64,000 nucleotides of DNA, taken from positions 310,001 through 374,000 of the forward strand of contig JAIXMO010000014.1 in assembly GCA_025677825.1 (NCBI GenBank), read 5' to 3'. The notes below the pieces were generated by a model. That model was not told where the DNA came from. It made no database searches and worked only from the letters and a program-made list of their open reading frames with translations. The DNA comes from Helicostylum pulchrum. Lineage: Eukaryota; Mucoromycota; Mucoromycetes; Mucorales; Mucoraceae. The translations under genes were made by a program, and so were the position numbers. The first letter of the stretch is position 1; every line of letters begins with the position of its first letter. Of the stretch, positions 1 through 12,320 are shown in pieces.

Positions 1-112
1 GCTACCTTTAAATTACTTTGTGTTTAGAAAGCTTAATTAAGTTCGCGAAACAAAATTTTTTCTTCTTTTTTTTTCTTGTAACTTTTGTTCGAAAAAAAAA
101 AAAACTAATAAA

Positions 113-534
113 ATGGAGGTAAAAGGAAGAGATCAAAAGCACATTTGACGTTTAAACTAAATACGTCTTTTTTTATTTTTTTAGCAATTTCTTGCAGGTC
201 TTGACGAACTTTTGACCAATTTGGCTCAAGCCCAAGATTCAGAAACAATCAGAAATGTAAGAAAAAACCCCCTTTTTCTCTTCTTATTTTTTATTAACAA
301 AAAAAAAAAAAAAAAATAGGCTACTTCAGCTTTAAACACACAATATTACGCTTCTTCTGACTGTGTTCCCGCTCTTGTCGAGATTATTTCTCGATCCCCT
401 CACTTCCAAGTCCGTCAGTTGGCTGCTGTTGAGTTGCGCAAGAGAACTACCAAGTGGTGGTCTCAAATCCCTGAAGCCGTCAAAGTTAATTTACGTGCTC
501 AACTTTTAAATATTGCTCTTAACGAACAACAGTA

Positions 535-567
<33 letters not shown>

Positions 568-3471
568 CAAATCATCTACGTATTCATGTTTTAACAATTA
601 TCATAAAACAGTCAAGCTGTTCGTCATTCTATTGCTCGAGTTATTTCATCCGTTGCAAGTATTGATATGCCCGATGAGAAATGGCCTACACTTTTAAACT
701 TTTTAAACGAATCTTGTGCAAGTGCCAACCCCGCTCACCGCGAGATTGGTATTTATTGTTTGTACACTTTATTTGAAGTTATTGCCGATTTCTTTATGAA
801 CAACACCAGTTCCTTATTCGATCTTTTCAATAAGTTAATTGTCGACGCTGAGAGTAAACCAGTTCGTATTACTACTGTTTTAGTTTTAGGTAAACTTTCT
901 GAATTTGTTGATAGCGAAGATAAATCCACCATCAAATTGTTCAAGGCTATTATTCCTAGAATGGTCAATGTGTTGGAAGAATGTATCAAGGATGATGATG
1001 AAGATAATGCTTCGCAAATCTTTGAAGTGTTTGATACTTTGTTAATGTTGGACGCACCTTTATTAAACGACCATTTAACCAACTTGATTGATTTCTTCTT
1101 GACGATTGGAGCTAATGCCGAATTAGAAGATAATATTCGTGTACTTGCTTTATCTTTCTTGATGTGGGCTGCTGTTTATAAACAAAACAAGATTAGACAT
1201 TTGAAATTGGTTGGACATATTGTTGAAAGATTAATGCCTATTGGTACCGAAGAAGATCCCGAGGATATTGATGAGGATTCTGCTTCTCGTGTTGCTTACA
1301 AGGTCTTGAACGCTTTAGCTACTAATATTCCTCCTCAACAAATCTTCCCTGTTGTTATGCCTTTTGTTTTAAATTATATTCAAAACCCTAACCCTAATTA
1401 CCGTAAGGCCTCTATGATGGCTTTTGCCGTTACTGTAGAAGGTTGTACTGATATTATTGCAAACAAGTTGAACGAACTTCTTCCTTTGGTTTGTACTGGT
1501 CTTCAAGATCCTGAGATTATGGTCCGTCGTGCTGCATGTATGGCCCTTGGTTGTCTCGCTGAAGAGATGCCTAACGATATCTCTGAACACCATCAAGTTC
1601 TTTTACCCCTTGTCTTCCAATTGATGAACGATAACAATGCTGAAGTCACCAAGCATGCTTGTAACGCTCTTGATGCTATCCTTGAAGGTCTCGGTTCCGA
1701 TATTGTTCAATACCTTCAAGTCTTGATGGAGAAGCTCTTGCTGTTGTTGGAACATGCTTCTCAAACTGAAACTCGTGCTACAGTTATTGCTGCTATTGGT
1801 AGTGCTGCTCATGCTGCCGGTGATGATTTCCGTCCTTATTTCGCTGAAGTCTTGCCTCGTATCGTTCAATTCATGTCTATGAAGGAAACCCCCGAGGAGC
1901 AATTACTCCGTGGTGTTGCCTCTGATACTGCTGGATCTATTGCTGAAGCCGTTGGTGCCGAAGTATTTAGGCCTTATGTTCAAAACTTGATGGGTCTTGC
2001 CGTTGAACAACTTCAATTGGATTCTCCTCGTCTTCGTGAATGTTCTTTTGCCTTATTCTCTAACTTTGCTCGTGTCTTTGGAGAAGAATTTGCTGCTTAT
2101 TTACCTACCATTATGCCTGAAATTATTACCTCTTGTAAAGCAGAAGAAAAGAACGAAACTGTTTTAGACGAAGAAGTTGATTTAACTACTGGTGGCGCTG
2201 ATGATGATTTAGATGACGACTTTGAAAACTTTAACTTTAACTCTGCTATTGCTGATGAAAAGGAATTTGCGGTTGATGCTTTAGGAGAATTGTTTGCTAA
2301 CACAAAGACTCATTTCTTACCTTATGTCGAAGCTTCTCTTATTGAATTGCAAAAGCTTACCAGTCATATCTTTGATGGTGTTCGTAAATCTGCTACTCAA
2401 AGTTTATTCACTTTCCTCAAGACACTTTATGCTATGTCTAACCCTGCACCTTGGACCGCTGGTGTTCCCGCTACTTACACTGTACACGAAAATGTACAAA
2501 GTTTAATTAGCACTGTTGTTCCTATGACTTTGGAATTATGGAAGGAAGAAGATGATAGAACCGTTGTTGTTCAAACCTGTCAAGAATTTGTTACTGCTCT
2601 TCGTTTGATGGGTCCTATTATTGTCAACGATTGTCTTGAAGATATCGCTGAAAACCTTTTAGAAATTTTTGAAAAGAAGTCTGTCTGTCAACAAGCGTTT
2701 GATGATGGCGATTACGATGAAGAAGATGACGATTTAGAATCCGAGTCTGTGTTGATTAGTTCCGCTGGTGATCTTGTTGCAGCTCTCTGTGAAACTGTTG
2801 GACCAAACTTTGCTAAATACTTTGAGGTTTATATGCCTCTTATTGTCAAGTACTATAAACCTACAAAGACTCAAGCTGAAAGATCAATGGCTATTGGTTG
2901 TTTAGGTGAATGTGTTGGTGGTCTCAAGTCTGCCGCTACTCCTTATACCGAACGTTTATTGCAACTCTTTGTTAAGGCTTGTAGTGATGAAGATGAACTT
3001 GTTCGTAGTAACGCTGCTTTTGCTTTAGGTTCTTTAGCTGTCAACACTCAAGTTGATTTAAGTCAACATTATCCTACCTTGTTGACTGCTCTCTCTCCTC
3101 TCTTCAGTAACCAAACCATCCCCAACACTGTTGATAATGCTGCTGGTGCAGTTGCTCGTTTAATATTGGCTCATCCTGAAGCAGTTCCTTTAGATCAAGT
3201 ATTGCCTACTTTCACAAACGCTTTACCTTTAAAGGCTGATTATGAAGAAAATGTTCCTGTGTTTGATTGTATCTTCAAGTTGTTCTCTAGCCATAATTCA
3301 TTCGTGTTTGGTAACTTGCCTCAATTCCTTCATATCTTTAATCAAGTTCTTTCTGACGAAGATCAATTGAAGGAAAATACTAGAGCTCATTTAATTGAAC
3401 TTATTCGTGCTTTGAACGTTCAATCTCCCAACTTGAACATTGCTTCTAGTGAGTTGGCTCGTTTCTTATAA
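113..3471 (+). CDS. KAP123: Karyopherin beta, importin-4/Kap123 type
   Basis: Nuclear import receptor that carries ribosomal proteins and histones through the nuclear pore under Ran-GTP control (family knowledge). I read four exons: 113-118, 185-256, 320-531 and 612-3471. The first exon codes only Met-Glu, and all phases close to give 1049 aa, near the usual 1050-1110 for Kap123/IPO4. The N-terminus has the importin-beta-like stretch VRQLAAVELRKR, and the rest is HEAT-type helical repeats (for example VRRAACMALGCLAEEMP). Three acidic loops are visible (DDDEDN, DDDLDDDFENFN and DGDYDEEDDDLESE), as expected for HEAT-repeat importins. The gene converges with COX15, with about 170 bp between the stops. 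High confidence in the family; the Kap123 assignment over other importins rests on length and N-terminal similarity. Confidence 0.93.
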
Positions 3472-3638
3472 AAACCTAAATTTCATCCACCTCCCATTTA
3501 TACACCTTTTTTTTTGTATCACTAATTAAACAGCAAAAAAATAAAAAATAAAAATAAACTTTATCCTTTTTTAAAACTCGTTGGTTATGCTTTAAATATG
3601 TATATTTTTTATTTGTTAAATTAAAATGTCTAATTCTT

Positions 3639-5105
3639 TTACAAAGGAACACGACGTAAAGAATGGATCAACCAATAATTAGAAGTCAATAAAACAAGAG
3701 CACCAGCTTGATGTGCAGCAGCTAATTGAAGAGGCACCATATAAATCAATGTAGAGATACCCAAAGTAACTTGAAGAGCTACAGCGCCCATCATTGTATT
3801 GATAGCCAATCTAGCATTCTTGGGCAAGGGAAGTCTTTTAGAATATAACCATAATACAGTACTCAAAGTAGCAGTGGTTTCAGCCAATGTACGATGATCA
3901 AATTGAACGGTAGTAGGGTTCTCTAACAAGTTACGCCATTTGCCATTATCTGTAGGCTTCACATAATCATCGGACCAAAGTTCGTTTGTAGGAGGGATAA
4001 TACCTTCACCCATAAAAGGGAACTCGTTATAAATTAAACCAGCATCTAAACCAGCGACTAAACCACCAGAAAGAACAGTAAGCATCATTAAAGCACCTAA
4101 ACTATGAGAGGCAATACGGAATCGTTTCAAGGCGGGGCTGTTTAACATGGATGCAACGTGTTGAGGATATTTACCGGATGCAATCTTGTTTTGACGAATA
4201 ATATCAGCAGCGACAAAGATGGTACTGGCATAAATGGCAATAGCGGTGGCTAAATGGGCTGTCAAACGGTATTGACTGACGCGAGGAACAGATCCTGGTT
4301 CCTTCATAAGTGCATCGGAAAGACCGGATTTAACCATATACCAACCCATGAAACCCTATATAATCAAAATGTAAGTATTCTTTCTTTTCTTTTTTTTTGT
4401 GTGTGCATATATATACATATACGTACTTGGAAACCTAATAAACTGGTAATGGCTAAAGTTTGCTTTGCAACACGTCGAGACATTTGTCCCTTTGAGGCAA
4501 AATAAATACCGGGTAAAATGAAGGAAACGCCGATAAATCTACCGATCATACGATGAGACCATTCCCAATAGAAAATGTTTTTAAACTCTTCAATTTTCAT
4601 GTTTCGGTTTAACCTATGTTATGTATTAGAAACAGGTGCATAACAAAAAGTAGAGAAATTCTTACAATTTATATTCAGGGAATTGCTTATACTTTTCAAA
4701 TTCTTCTTCCCACTCTAAAGCAGATCTTGGTGGTTTCATACCAGAGATAACGTTCCATTCAGTAATAGATAAACCACTTTCCGTTAAACGAGTTAAACCA
4801 CCTACAACAATAATAGCAAATACCATACCAGCGTTGAAATAAAGCCAGTATGCAACTGCAGGTTTAGAGATAATAGTTGCTGTAGTTGCTGTAGCTGTTT
4901 CTGCAGCAGCAGTTAGATATCTCTTTTGAAAACCAGTGAATTTATTCTTAAAGGTTTGGTTGAAGGCTTGTAAACTTGTTGTTTTGACGTGTGTAGTGGT
5001 AGGCTTCGTTAAAAAAGTTCTGGTAAAAGTAGTAGTAGTAGTAGGTTGGCGTGCTGCCATTCTACCAAGACCGACAAACGATCTTTGTAATGCTGTACGG
5101 ATCAT
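3639..5105 (-). CDS. COX15: Heme A synthase COX15, mitochondrial
   Basis: Converts heme O to heme A in the inner mitochondrial membrane for cytochrome c oxidase (family knowledge). Exons on the minus strand are 5105-4666, 4613-4427 and 4355-3639, giving 447 aa. The first ~75 residues are rich in Arg/Thr and free of acids until the first membrane segment, as in a mitochondrial presequence. The heme-ligand histidines are all present in their family contexts: EWSHRMIGR (His167), QYRLTAHLA (His243), FDHRTLAE and [10 protein letters not shown]. The [15 protein letters not shown] signature spans the second splice junction, which confirms it. The start is divergent from DPH1, 600 bp away. Nothing is odd in length (yeast 486 aa) or residues. 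Confidence 0.95.
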
Positions 5106-5704
5106 AATTATTGGTAATGAAGCAAGTAAAAAGAAAAAGAGAAGGGGTAGAGCGGGGGGTTTACAGGGAACAACAAGAAAGAAGTGTGCGGTTTATCAGA
5201 CCATTCTTTTTAACAAAAAAAAAATTGAAAAAAGTCAAAGACCTGTGTAACAACAAACCAGGGCTGAATTTTAAAATGATCAAGTTGACAGGGATGGGCT
5301 TTTGCTTTAAAAACCGTAGAGTTGACTATGACTCAAAAACTACGGTAACTCTGTTTTTTTTCAAAGCTACACAGGAAAACACAAAAGGTATCTCAGATTT
5401 AATAATGTATTTTAAAGTGCAACTATAAATAATGCGCAATTATAAGCACTGGATTACTAATACATTTGAATTCTATTATTTCGCTCGAAATCTTATTAAA
5501 AAAGGAACGTACTGAACTTATCGAAATACACTGTATATTCAATAATTATGCTTACAGTTCAATTTTCACCATCAAACTTGATCTTTCGACTGCATATAAA
5601 TTACAATGGTTTATAGGTGGCTTAGTTGTCTAACCTTTTAAACAGTGTAGTGCTTTTAATTTTTTTTTTATTCTTTTTCTCAGTGTTAACTTTTTTTGAC
5701 GTAA
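5106..5704. promoter_or_regulatory. Bidirectional COX15/DPH1 promoter region
   Basis: About 600 bp between two divergent start codons with no convincing ORF. It holds a TGACTCA element at 5329-5335, the Gcn4/AP-1 consensus, and a pyrimidine-rich tract just before the DPH1 ATG. The regulatory role is inferred from position only. Confidence 0.45.
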
Positions 5705-7376
5705 ATGGAACAACCACCTGTTATTGCTTCTGAAGAAGCTAAGAAGCCTAGAAAGCGTTTTGTCGGTCGTTCTAAAAAAGCTGCTTCTACTGAAGCTAAT
5801 GGAGAAGCAGGTGCCATTGAGGACGGTGCTGTTGGATTTGCAAGTAAAGTTAACTCTTCTTTTTTTAATACTTATTATTAACTGATACTTAATAGAGGCA
5901 CCAAGAACACGTACTAACCGTGTAGCTAATCAAGTTCCAGACGAAATTTTAAACGATCCTTTATTGAATAAATCGATTGAAACTGTAACTACAAATTTTT
6001 ATGCAGATCTAGTTCAACAGTTTATTAAATATTTTATTAGATTCCTTCCAACTATAACTTTGAAATTCACAAAACTGTTTGGAGAGTTAGAAAAGCTAAA
6101 GCCAAGAGAGGTAGAAAATATAATTGTGTGTTTATAGAAATCTTGTACACTGATATATGTGTATATATTTTTAATTCATTGTAGTTGCACTTCAATTGCC
6201 TGAAGGTTTAATGATGTTTGCTTGTTTACTCGCTGATATTCTCGAAATGTAAGCAACTGCAATTAGTATGTATCGATTTTTTTTATAAACTAACGGTTCT
6301 ACGCATAGTTTCTGTGATGCCGAGACTTTGATTATGGGAGATGTTACATACGGTGCCTGTTGTATTGACGATTATACCGCACGAGCACTTGGATGTGATT
6401 TTTTAGTACATTATGGCCACAGTTGCTTAGTACCTGTTGATATTACCACGATTGAAACACTTTACGTATTTGTCGATATTGGAATTGATACACAACATTT
6501 TATTGCAACAGTTAAAAAGAATTTTGAAAAGGGAAAGAGACTTGTATTGGTGAGTACAATTCAGTTTGCAGCAGCACTTCAAGCATCTAGAGAACCTCTT
6601 TCAGAAGATTATACTGTCTTTATTCCTCAATCTAAACCTTTATCACCTGGTGAAATTTTAGGTTGTACATCTCCTAAATTAACTGATATGGATTATATTG
6701 TTTGTATTGGTGATGGTAGATTTCATTTAGAGTCTATCATGATTCATAATCCTCATTTACCCGCTTTCCAGTAGGTTTTAATTTTTTTATATATGTTTAC
6801 TCTTAAATAATTGTACTTACAATTTTTTTTAGATATAACCCTTATGGTAAAACATTCACTCGTGAGAGATACGATCATAATGAAATGCATTCACTTCGTA
6901 AACACGCTATTTCTGTTGCAAAAGAGGCCAAGAAATACGGTCTTGTTCTGGGTACATTAGGTCGTCAGGGCAAACCTCAAATTTTGGAATATCTTGAGAA
7001 ATGTATCAAAGAACAAGGAAAAGAATCTATCAATGTCTTATTATCTGAAATTTTCCCTGGAAAACTGGAACAATTTCAAGATGTTGATGCGTAAGTAGTA
7101 TATTTCTCGTATATATAAAGCCAATTGATAAACTAAATTATGTCATTTTTTTTTAGTTGGATTCAAATCGCATGTCCTAGACTCTCCATTGATTGGGGTT
7201 ATGCATTCCCCAAGCCTTTATTGACGCCTTACGAAGCTTCTATTGCGCTTGGAAAGGCTGAGTGGCAAGATGTTTATCCTATGGACTTTTATGCTAATGA
7301 TAGTTTAGGTCCTTGGACTCCTAATCATGGTAGAGGTGCCCCTCGTAAGAGAAGACCAGTTACCGCTAAAGAATAG
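5705..7376 (+). CDS. DPH1: Diphthamide biosynthesis protein 1 (non-canonical radical SAM)
   Basis: Subunit of the Dph1-Dph2 complex, which transfers the 3-amino-3-carboxypropyl group of SAM to a histidine of elongation factor 2, the first step of diphthamide synthesis (family knowledge). Seven exons: 5705-5843, 5896-5984, 6041-6110, 6185-6248, 6309-6770, 6833-7090 and 7157-7376; phases close to 433 aa, the normal length. The three cluster cysteines are in place: GACC (138/139), GCTSPKL (240) and IACPRL (367). Other family landmarks are [17 protein letters not shown] and YNPYGK. The first ~65 residues are basic and variable, as usual. The intron at 5985-6040 is needed to join SIET to [11 protein letters not shown]. 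No anomaly seen. Confidence 0.95.
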
Positions 7377-7712
7377 AGTATAACTTGTTTATATTTTTTT
7401 GTACATATATAATTGTTTTGCGTTTGGAAATAAAAATGTGTGATAAATTCTACTTCGTAGTTTTACAATGTGTCCCACTGCCACCATCATTTGGAAAAAG
7501 TTAAAATAAAATTGAAGCCTAAACAAATCTCGGTATAGACGAAGTACATTTTATTTTTAAAAAAATAACTAATGGCCGTCAAAGGGCTTAAAATAAAAAT
7601 GGAATTTCGGTTCCTATAACTTTACCCTACTGGTGGCAGTAGTTGAAAAAAAAAAAAAAAAATAGCCTGAAAATCATTGTATTTCAAGTGTTTGCTGAAC
7701 AACTGCTTGTTT
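7377..7712. other. Intergenic, 3' flank of DPH1
   Basis: AT-rich DNA with poly-A runs. I see no ORF or repeat here beyond the likely 3' UTR of DPH1. Confidence 0.6.
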
Positions 7713-8991
7713 TCAAGCCAGAATATTTAGCGTTTCTTTAATATACTCGACTAGTTTTTTTGGAGTTGTCGGGACTGGGATTGTTACATGAATAGTTCGG
7801 AATATTGAGCCATCGTAAACGGAAATATAAGCAGGAATCTGTTGCGAGAAAGAATTGTTATTGAGCATAAAATAATTGAAAGATAAACTGTAATCTTACT
7901 GAAATAACACATGCAAAATATTTTTGTATGCCTGGTATTATCACTTTGAAGAAGATCCATCATCTTTGGGTATAATTTGATTATGTCTCTTTGATTTTTA
8001 CTACCAGGAGTGTTATTGTTACAACCACCAGAAAACTCTATAAACCCGGACGAACAGGAACTATTTCCAACTTTAAAAAGAAAGCCATCCCACTTTGTCG
8101 TTTCGGTGGCATAAAATTCACATTCTAGCCATCCTAGTTCAATCACGTCGTTGTTAGATAGGAATAGTTGGTTCACAATATAAATTATAAAGTAAGTAGC
8201 TGTCGTTCTTTCAAGGGCTCTTTGGTTTAAAGGATTGTTTGGAGAAGGCATAAGATTAAGACTAAATATGAATATGTTAGCGATAACTAGATAAACATAG
8301 CTAAGATAATACTTGAAAATACATTACAAATACCGTGTGGTCACTTCTACGAAGCCTGTATTGAAATGATGTTTGCATAAGAGCCCTTGTTTGAACCCGT
8401 TTTTATACAGAGTTTCCCGTAAGCGTGGTAATGACAAGATACTACTTCTAATAGCATTGATTAATTGAGCACAGTAGTCGGTCAAAGTAACACACTCAAT
8501 CCGGGCTGCAGAAATGATGGTATCGAATTTTAGGGCAGTAACTTCAGCTTTTAAATGTCCAATACTGTAGTGCATGATAAGCCAATAATGTGGAGATGGT
8601 CCACTCTACTCAGTTTATAAAATAATTAATCAAATTAGAAAAAAAAATATTGTCGTTTAATAACATCAAGTACTTACTAGTCAGAAGGTAATTCGGCTAG
8701 TTGCTGTAAAACAACAGTAATATCTCTGCTCTCAAGCTCGTCTTCCTGATGGATATTTTCTCTAAGTTCCTCCTCTTCGCGTTCATTTTTCTCATGTTCA
8801 TCTTCTTCATTTAAATTGAGAGTCTATATATTTTGAAGAGAAAATGTCACATCCCATTTGTACCATTTGATAAGCTTCGTAATTATACTAACCCTCTTGG
8901 CAATGGCTCTTATAATTTTATTAGTGAGACAATTAAACGCTGTAACTGTTTGTCGGTTTTCTTTTGGTGAGGACGTGAAGATTTATATTTC
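7713..8991 (-). pseudogene. EFSGG-type lineage-specific protein, degenerate
   Basis: Minus-strand coding blocks at about 8991-8893, 8825-8690, 8610-8324, 8251-7900 and 7841-7713. The most informative block reads ALERTTATYFIIYIVNQLF, then TKWDGFLFKVGN and GFIEFSGGC, then KLYPKMMDLL. I associate this pattern from memory with an expanded protein family of Mucorales. The spacing of Asp (WDG) and Glu (IEFSGG) resembles a PD-(D/E)XK nuclease core whose last Lys is replaced. Several blocks cannot be joined in phase with canonical splice sites (around 8620-8690 and 7841-7900), and a TGA at 7713-7715 sits where a Trp is expected. I therefore call it a pseudogene; a gene with unusual splicing is the alternative. 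Confidence 0.5.
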
Positions 8992-9865
8992 CTGATACAA
9001 GAAAAAAGTTTAGCCGAAAAGATAACTTTTCAAGTCTTTAGTCTGTTGCTTACACCTGTATAAATAAGAAGATGTACGGTTCAATCTGCACGGTCGATTA
9101 AAAAATGACCTGTTACTTTCCTTTACGGATGAACCATTGCTCTAAGGAAAACCGTATCAGTTTGTATAAACATGAAAAAAAAAATGTAAGTGAAGAAAAA
9201 AAATGAAAGTGAAGAAAAAAAAAAGACTATTAACAAAGAATGATAAAATAGGGAGAGTAGTCGTAATTATACTGCCACTAGCTTCATAATACTTGTATTT
9301 ACGTATACGCTAGTTAATCATTTTTATTTTACGTAAGTGTACTTGTCGCAACTTGATTCACACAAGTTTCCTTTTTATGCGGATAAAACCAAGCTGAATA
9401 TGTAAATAAATCATGCAACAAGAATTTTATCAAACGCGTTTTGGACCTTTTTCTTGTTAATTTTTTTACTTTAAAATATTACCATCAATAGAGCCATAAC
9501 GTTCTTAATAAAAATACAAAGTTTTAAGAGGATTAAATTATCCAAAAAAAAAAGATGAACGACTTTTAATGTCACAGTGTGTATTTTTTTTTGTATTGAA
9601 TCAACTCCAAGTTTGGTCCGAGTAAAAAAAAAGTGTACTCGATCCGTTCTGACAAAGCAATCAACCATTCTTCATCGGCAGAGATACAAAACTCATGCCT
9701 TTGCAAAGGGTAATAATGTTGGGATGGGGTTCCTAACCCTCCTTAGCTCGACAACCAAACCGCTTAAATAACCGTAAAACGAAATAAAGGGGAACAGAAA
9801 TGATTTATTTATAAAAATGAGAATAAATAAAGTCCCTATGTATTACATTAATAGAATATAAAATA
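8992..9865. other. Intergenic, nothing recognised
   Basis: AT-rich with short poly-A tracts. The small ORFs here have no coding character that I can recognise. Confidence 0.6.
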
Positions 9866-10060
9866 CTTTAATCTTTTTGAAAATTTGTCTCAAAAGAGAA
9901 GTAAACAGGCTCTTTTCCGGCGTTTCTTTCAACTAAAAGACCAAGAGAAATAGGGCTTGCTACCCAAACAAAGTTGATCACAAAGGGAACTTTTCATTTG
10001 CTTCATTTGCTTGACGAAATACGAAATTGTCCTCGGGTATATATTGAGGCTGAATATAAT
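9866..10060 (-). pseudogene. Inverted, internally deleted copy of the 14.2-14.7 kb gene
   Basis: Read on the minus strand this block matches the plus-strand sequence at about 14220-14719 nearly base for base. KQMKSSLCDQLC is followed by a relic of ..SLGLLVE and then runs straight into RNAGKEPVYFSFETNFQK and a stop. About 320 bp present in the other copy (an intron and the central exon) are missing; the junction falls at a shared GAA. A 2-nt loss in the T/G run after DQLC breaks the frame. It is therefore a dead paralogous fragment in opposite orientation. Confidence 0.7.
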
Positions 10061-10622
10061 ATGTTAGTGTACTGTTGTTAAGATTAGTTTGATTACAATC
10101 CACACCTTTACAATAACAAAAAGTAGTTTTCAGCTTAAAGACGCATACGAGGGCTGATATCAAACTTGACTTTTTTTTGGAGCCACCAGAGAAACAGTTT
10201 TGACGTGTTGTGCTGTTTCTGTGTAAAGATAGCGCATATTACCATACTGAATATATTAAAGTTAAGAACACCGGATTCTTGTAAGAGCCATGATTGCACG
10301 TAGCGTACTTTGCTTGCCAACACTTCAAACGGACCAGATGTTGGCCGGTACATCAGATGAAGCAAGCACAAACAAAGAGGTCAAAAGATCTTTAAAGAGC
10401 GCAAGACAGAATCCGCGCTTTTTTAGTCCTGTAATTTCTCACAGTCCATAAGCCTACCACTCCCGCTGACAGATTCCTCTAAAGCATTGCTTTTCGCCAA
10501 AGCCCATTTGAAACGCCCCTACAAGGAAGGGAACCCTGCTACTGTGTGGTAAAAGATGAAGAAAAAAAAAGCGCATGTGAGAAAAGTAAATAAAATGAAC
10601 CTCCTTATTTCGTCACAGAAAA
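10061..10622. other. Intergenic, nothing recognised
   Basis: There are small overlapping minus ORFs at 10135-10371, but no family features. The stretch 10380-10560 is less AT-rich than its surroundings and featureless to me. Confidence 0.5.
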
Positions 10623-10817
10623 ATGATGTCAGCATTAAAAAAATTAGTCTCACCAAAAGGGGTTCATGCAGCTATTGAAACAGTTCAAGTATTTTCAGTA
10701 CGTAAATCTTGATCAACTACTAAGACATTTGTTTTCCTTACATGTTATTATCAATAGAGAATATCAATTAGTATAAATATCCCAACATCTCCTTCCCCGT
10801 ATTTTGACTGGACTTGA
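10623..10817 (+). CDS. Possible two-exon micro-gene, 44 aa, unknown
   Basis: ATG at 10623, exon 10623-10697, canonical GTACGT...ATAG intron of 60 nt with a CTAAG branch-like site, then exon 10758-10817. The product begins MMSALKKLVSPKGVHAAIE. I do not recognise it. It could equally be the relic of a longer gene, because it lies in a transposon-rich stretch. Weak support: only one good intron and an open frame. Confidence 0.2.
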
Positions 10818-11092
10818 CTGAAATAAAAATTAAAGCCAAAAAGCCAATAAAGTGCTTAAGTTTTTAATTTTGAAGCCCTTCGATTGCGTATTTGGTATGA
10901 ATAGACGTGCTTCTTTACCTAATGATTCGTATTATAAAAAAACACATATTTTTCATTTCTTAAAATATTTCTCTTTGCTATATTCTTTCATATATTGTTT
11001 TAATTGTAAGTTGAGATACTAAGGCTCAAACTCATAGATGTCTTTAATATAGTTATTAACTTGATTATATATTTAATTACAGAGTATCTATA

Positions 11093-11692
11093 ATGAACAA
11101 TAGTCAAAATAATACACCTGTCGAGGTTAATAACGAAGGTATTCAACGTATGGTTGATAATAGCTCAGCTATGCCTCGCAGTAACCAGATGATTATAGCG
11201 CAAGGTATGTCACATCATCCTGTAAACACGATCAAGGCATACACCGCTAAACAGGAAGAATAGAAGGTGCGTTTTCTTTTAGTAGCAAGCTATCTTTGAA
11301 TTATGATATTAACATATAAATCAAAGGCTTGGTGTAACGATCAAAATTTTGAAAATGGCCAAACAGTATCTGATTCAAAATTAAGCTACTTTTTGATGGA
11401 GCATGTGTCTAAGCGTGGTCGTAAATGTCGAAAATTGCCAGACGGAAGTCCTATACAGCTTGGAATGGAATCTTACAACGCTTATGTTAAAGCTGTATCG
11501 GATCTGTGTAAGACGCAAAAGGTTCTGGGTTGGAATCCCAATGGTATAGCGAGAGGTTCTTTAGTAGCAACTTTTTTGGATACTCTCAACAAGAAAAAAG
11601 GAAAAAACCAGAGGGCTTACTTCGCCGATCGTGGTAAAAACGGTCTAAATGATATCTACACAAGAAAAGAATTTCAAGAAATAAGTGGATGA
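11093..11692 (+). pseudogene. Crypton/Ndc10-like tyrosine-recombinase N-terminal fragment
   Basis: Exon 11093-11266, canonical intron 11267-11326, exon 11327-11692 ending in TGA. The spliced reading has NTIKAYTAKQEE, then an in-frame TAG at 11261-11263, then KAWCNDQNFENGQTV. This matches the pattern NTxKAYxxKQxEWxxWC of Crypton-derived core-binding domains, so the TAG stands in place of a Trp. The following ~120 residues (KLSYFLMEHVSKRGRK.., YNAYVKAVSDLCKTQ..) are the helical DNA-binding half. The catalytic Arg-His-Arg-Tyr half is absent. Broken by one nonsense codon and truncated at the C-terminus. The family call is from pattern memory. Confidence 0.5.
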
Positions 11693-12096
11693 TGTGATCA
11701 AGCAAATATACAGATATATATTCTCATATATATTTACACATACTTGATTATCTCACAACTTTAACCATTATGATTAATACATATTTATTTTAACTAAGCC
11801 TTATCAACATCGTCCAGTAATAACTGATGTCTGGATACAGGATTAGAGGATTTCCATAATTGCATGTCTTGTCCGAAAGACTGGATTATAATCACGGCAG
11901 GAAATTAGATATGGAAAGTGTGGCACTTTAAGCGTAGCACAAACACACTTATTTTATTTGTAAACTCAGACATGAAAAAGCTATATAAACCTCTACCTTT
12001 TTCACGTAAATAAACTATATCTGATTTTGCGACTGATTACTTTCTTGTATCTTTTGTGTTTTAATTTTATTTTTTGAATCTTTACTATTTCATAGC
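11693..12096. other. Mostly non-coding; one short minus-strand coding scrap
   Basis: Minus strand 11883-11794 reads SFGQDMQLWKSSN, then PVSRHQLLLDDVDKA and a stop, behind an acceptor-like TAATCCAG. It looks like the last exon of a lost gene, but is too short to name. Confidence 0.3.
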
Positions 12097-12320
12097 TCAG
12101 TTTCCACAAATTCTAACAACTAAAGATAAAAACACTTCTTTAAAAAAACCTTGGGCAGTATATTCCCTCAAATTTAATGTAACATTAAAACCAAGTTTTC
12201 GAGTAAATAGATATCTTCCGATTAAGTAGATGTGTGGGACCAGAGCGTGAATATCTAATACTAGTTTCTTCAAAACTGGCAAATATTCTGGTTTCCATTG
12301 TACATCAACTACGACAACTT
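12097..12320 (-). pseudogene. Coding remnant of a lineage-specific mobile-element protein
   Basis: An open minus-strand stretch reads VVVVDVQWKPEYLPVLKKL, then DIHALVPHIYLIGRYLF and AQGFFKEVFLSL before a stop. The IDIHALV...YLFxRYLF...FFxEVFLSL spacing resembles N-terminal parts of element-encoded proteins that I remember from Mucorales. No further exons are visible either side, so I treat it as a fragment. Confidence 0.3.
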
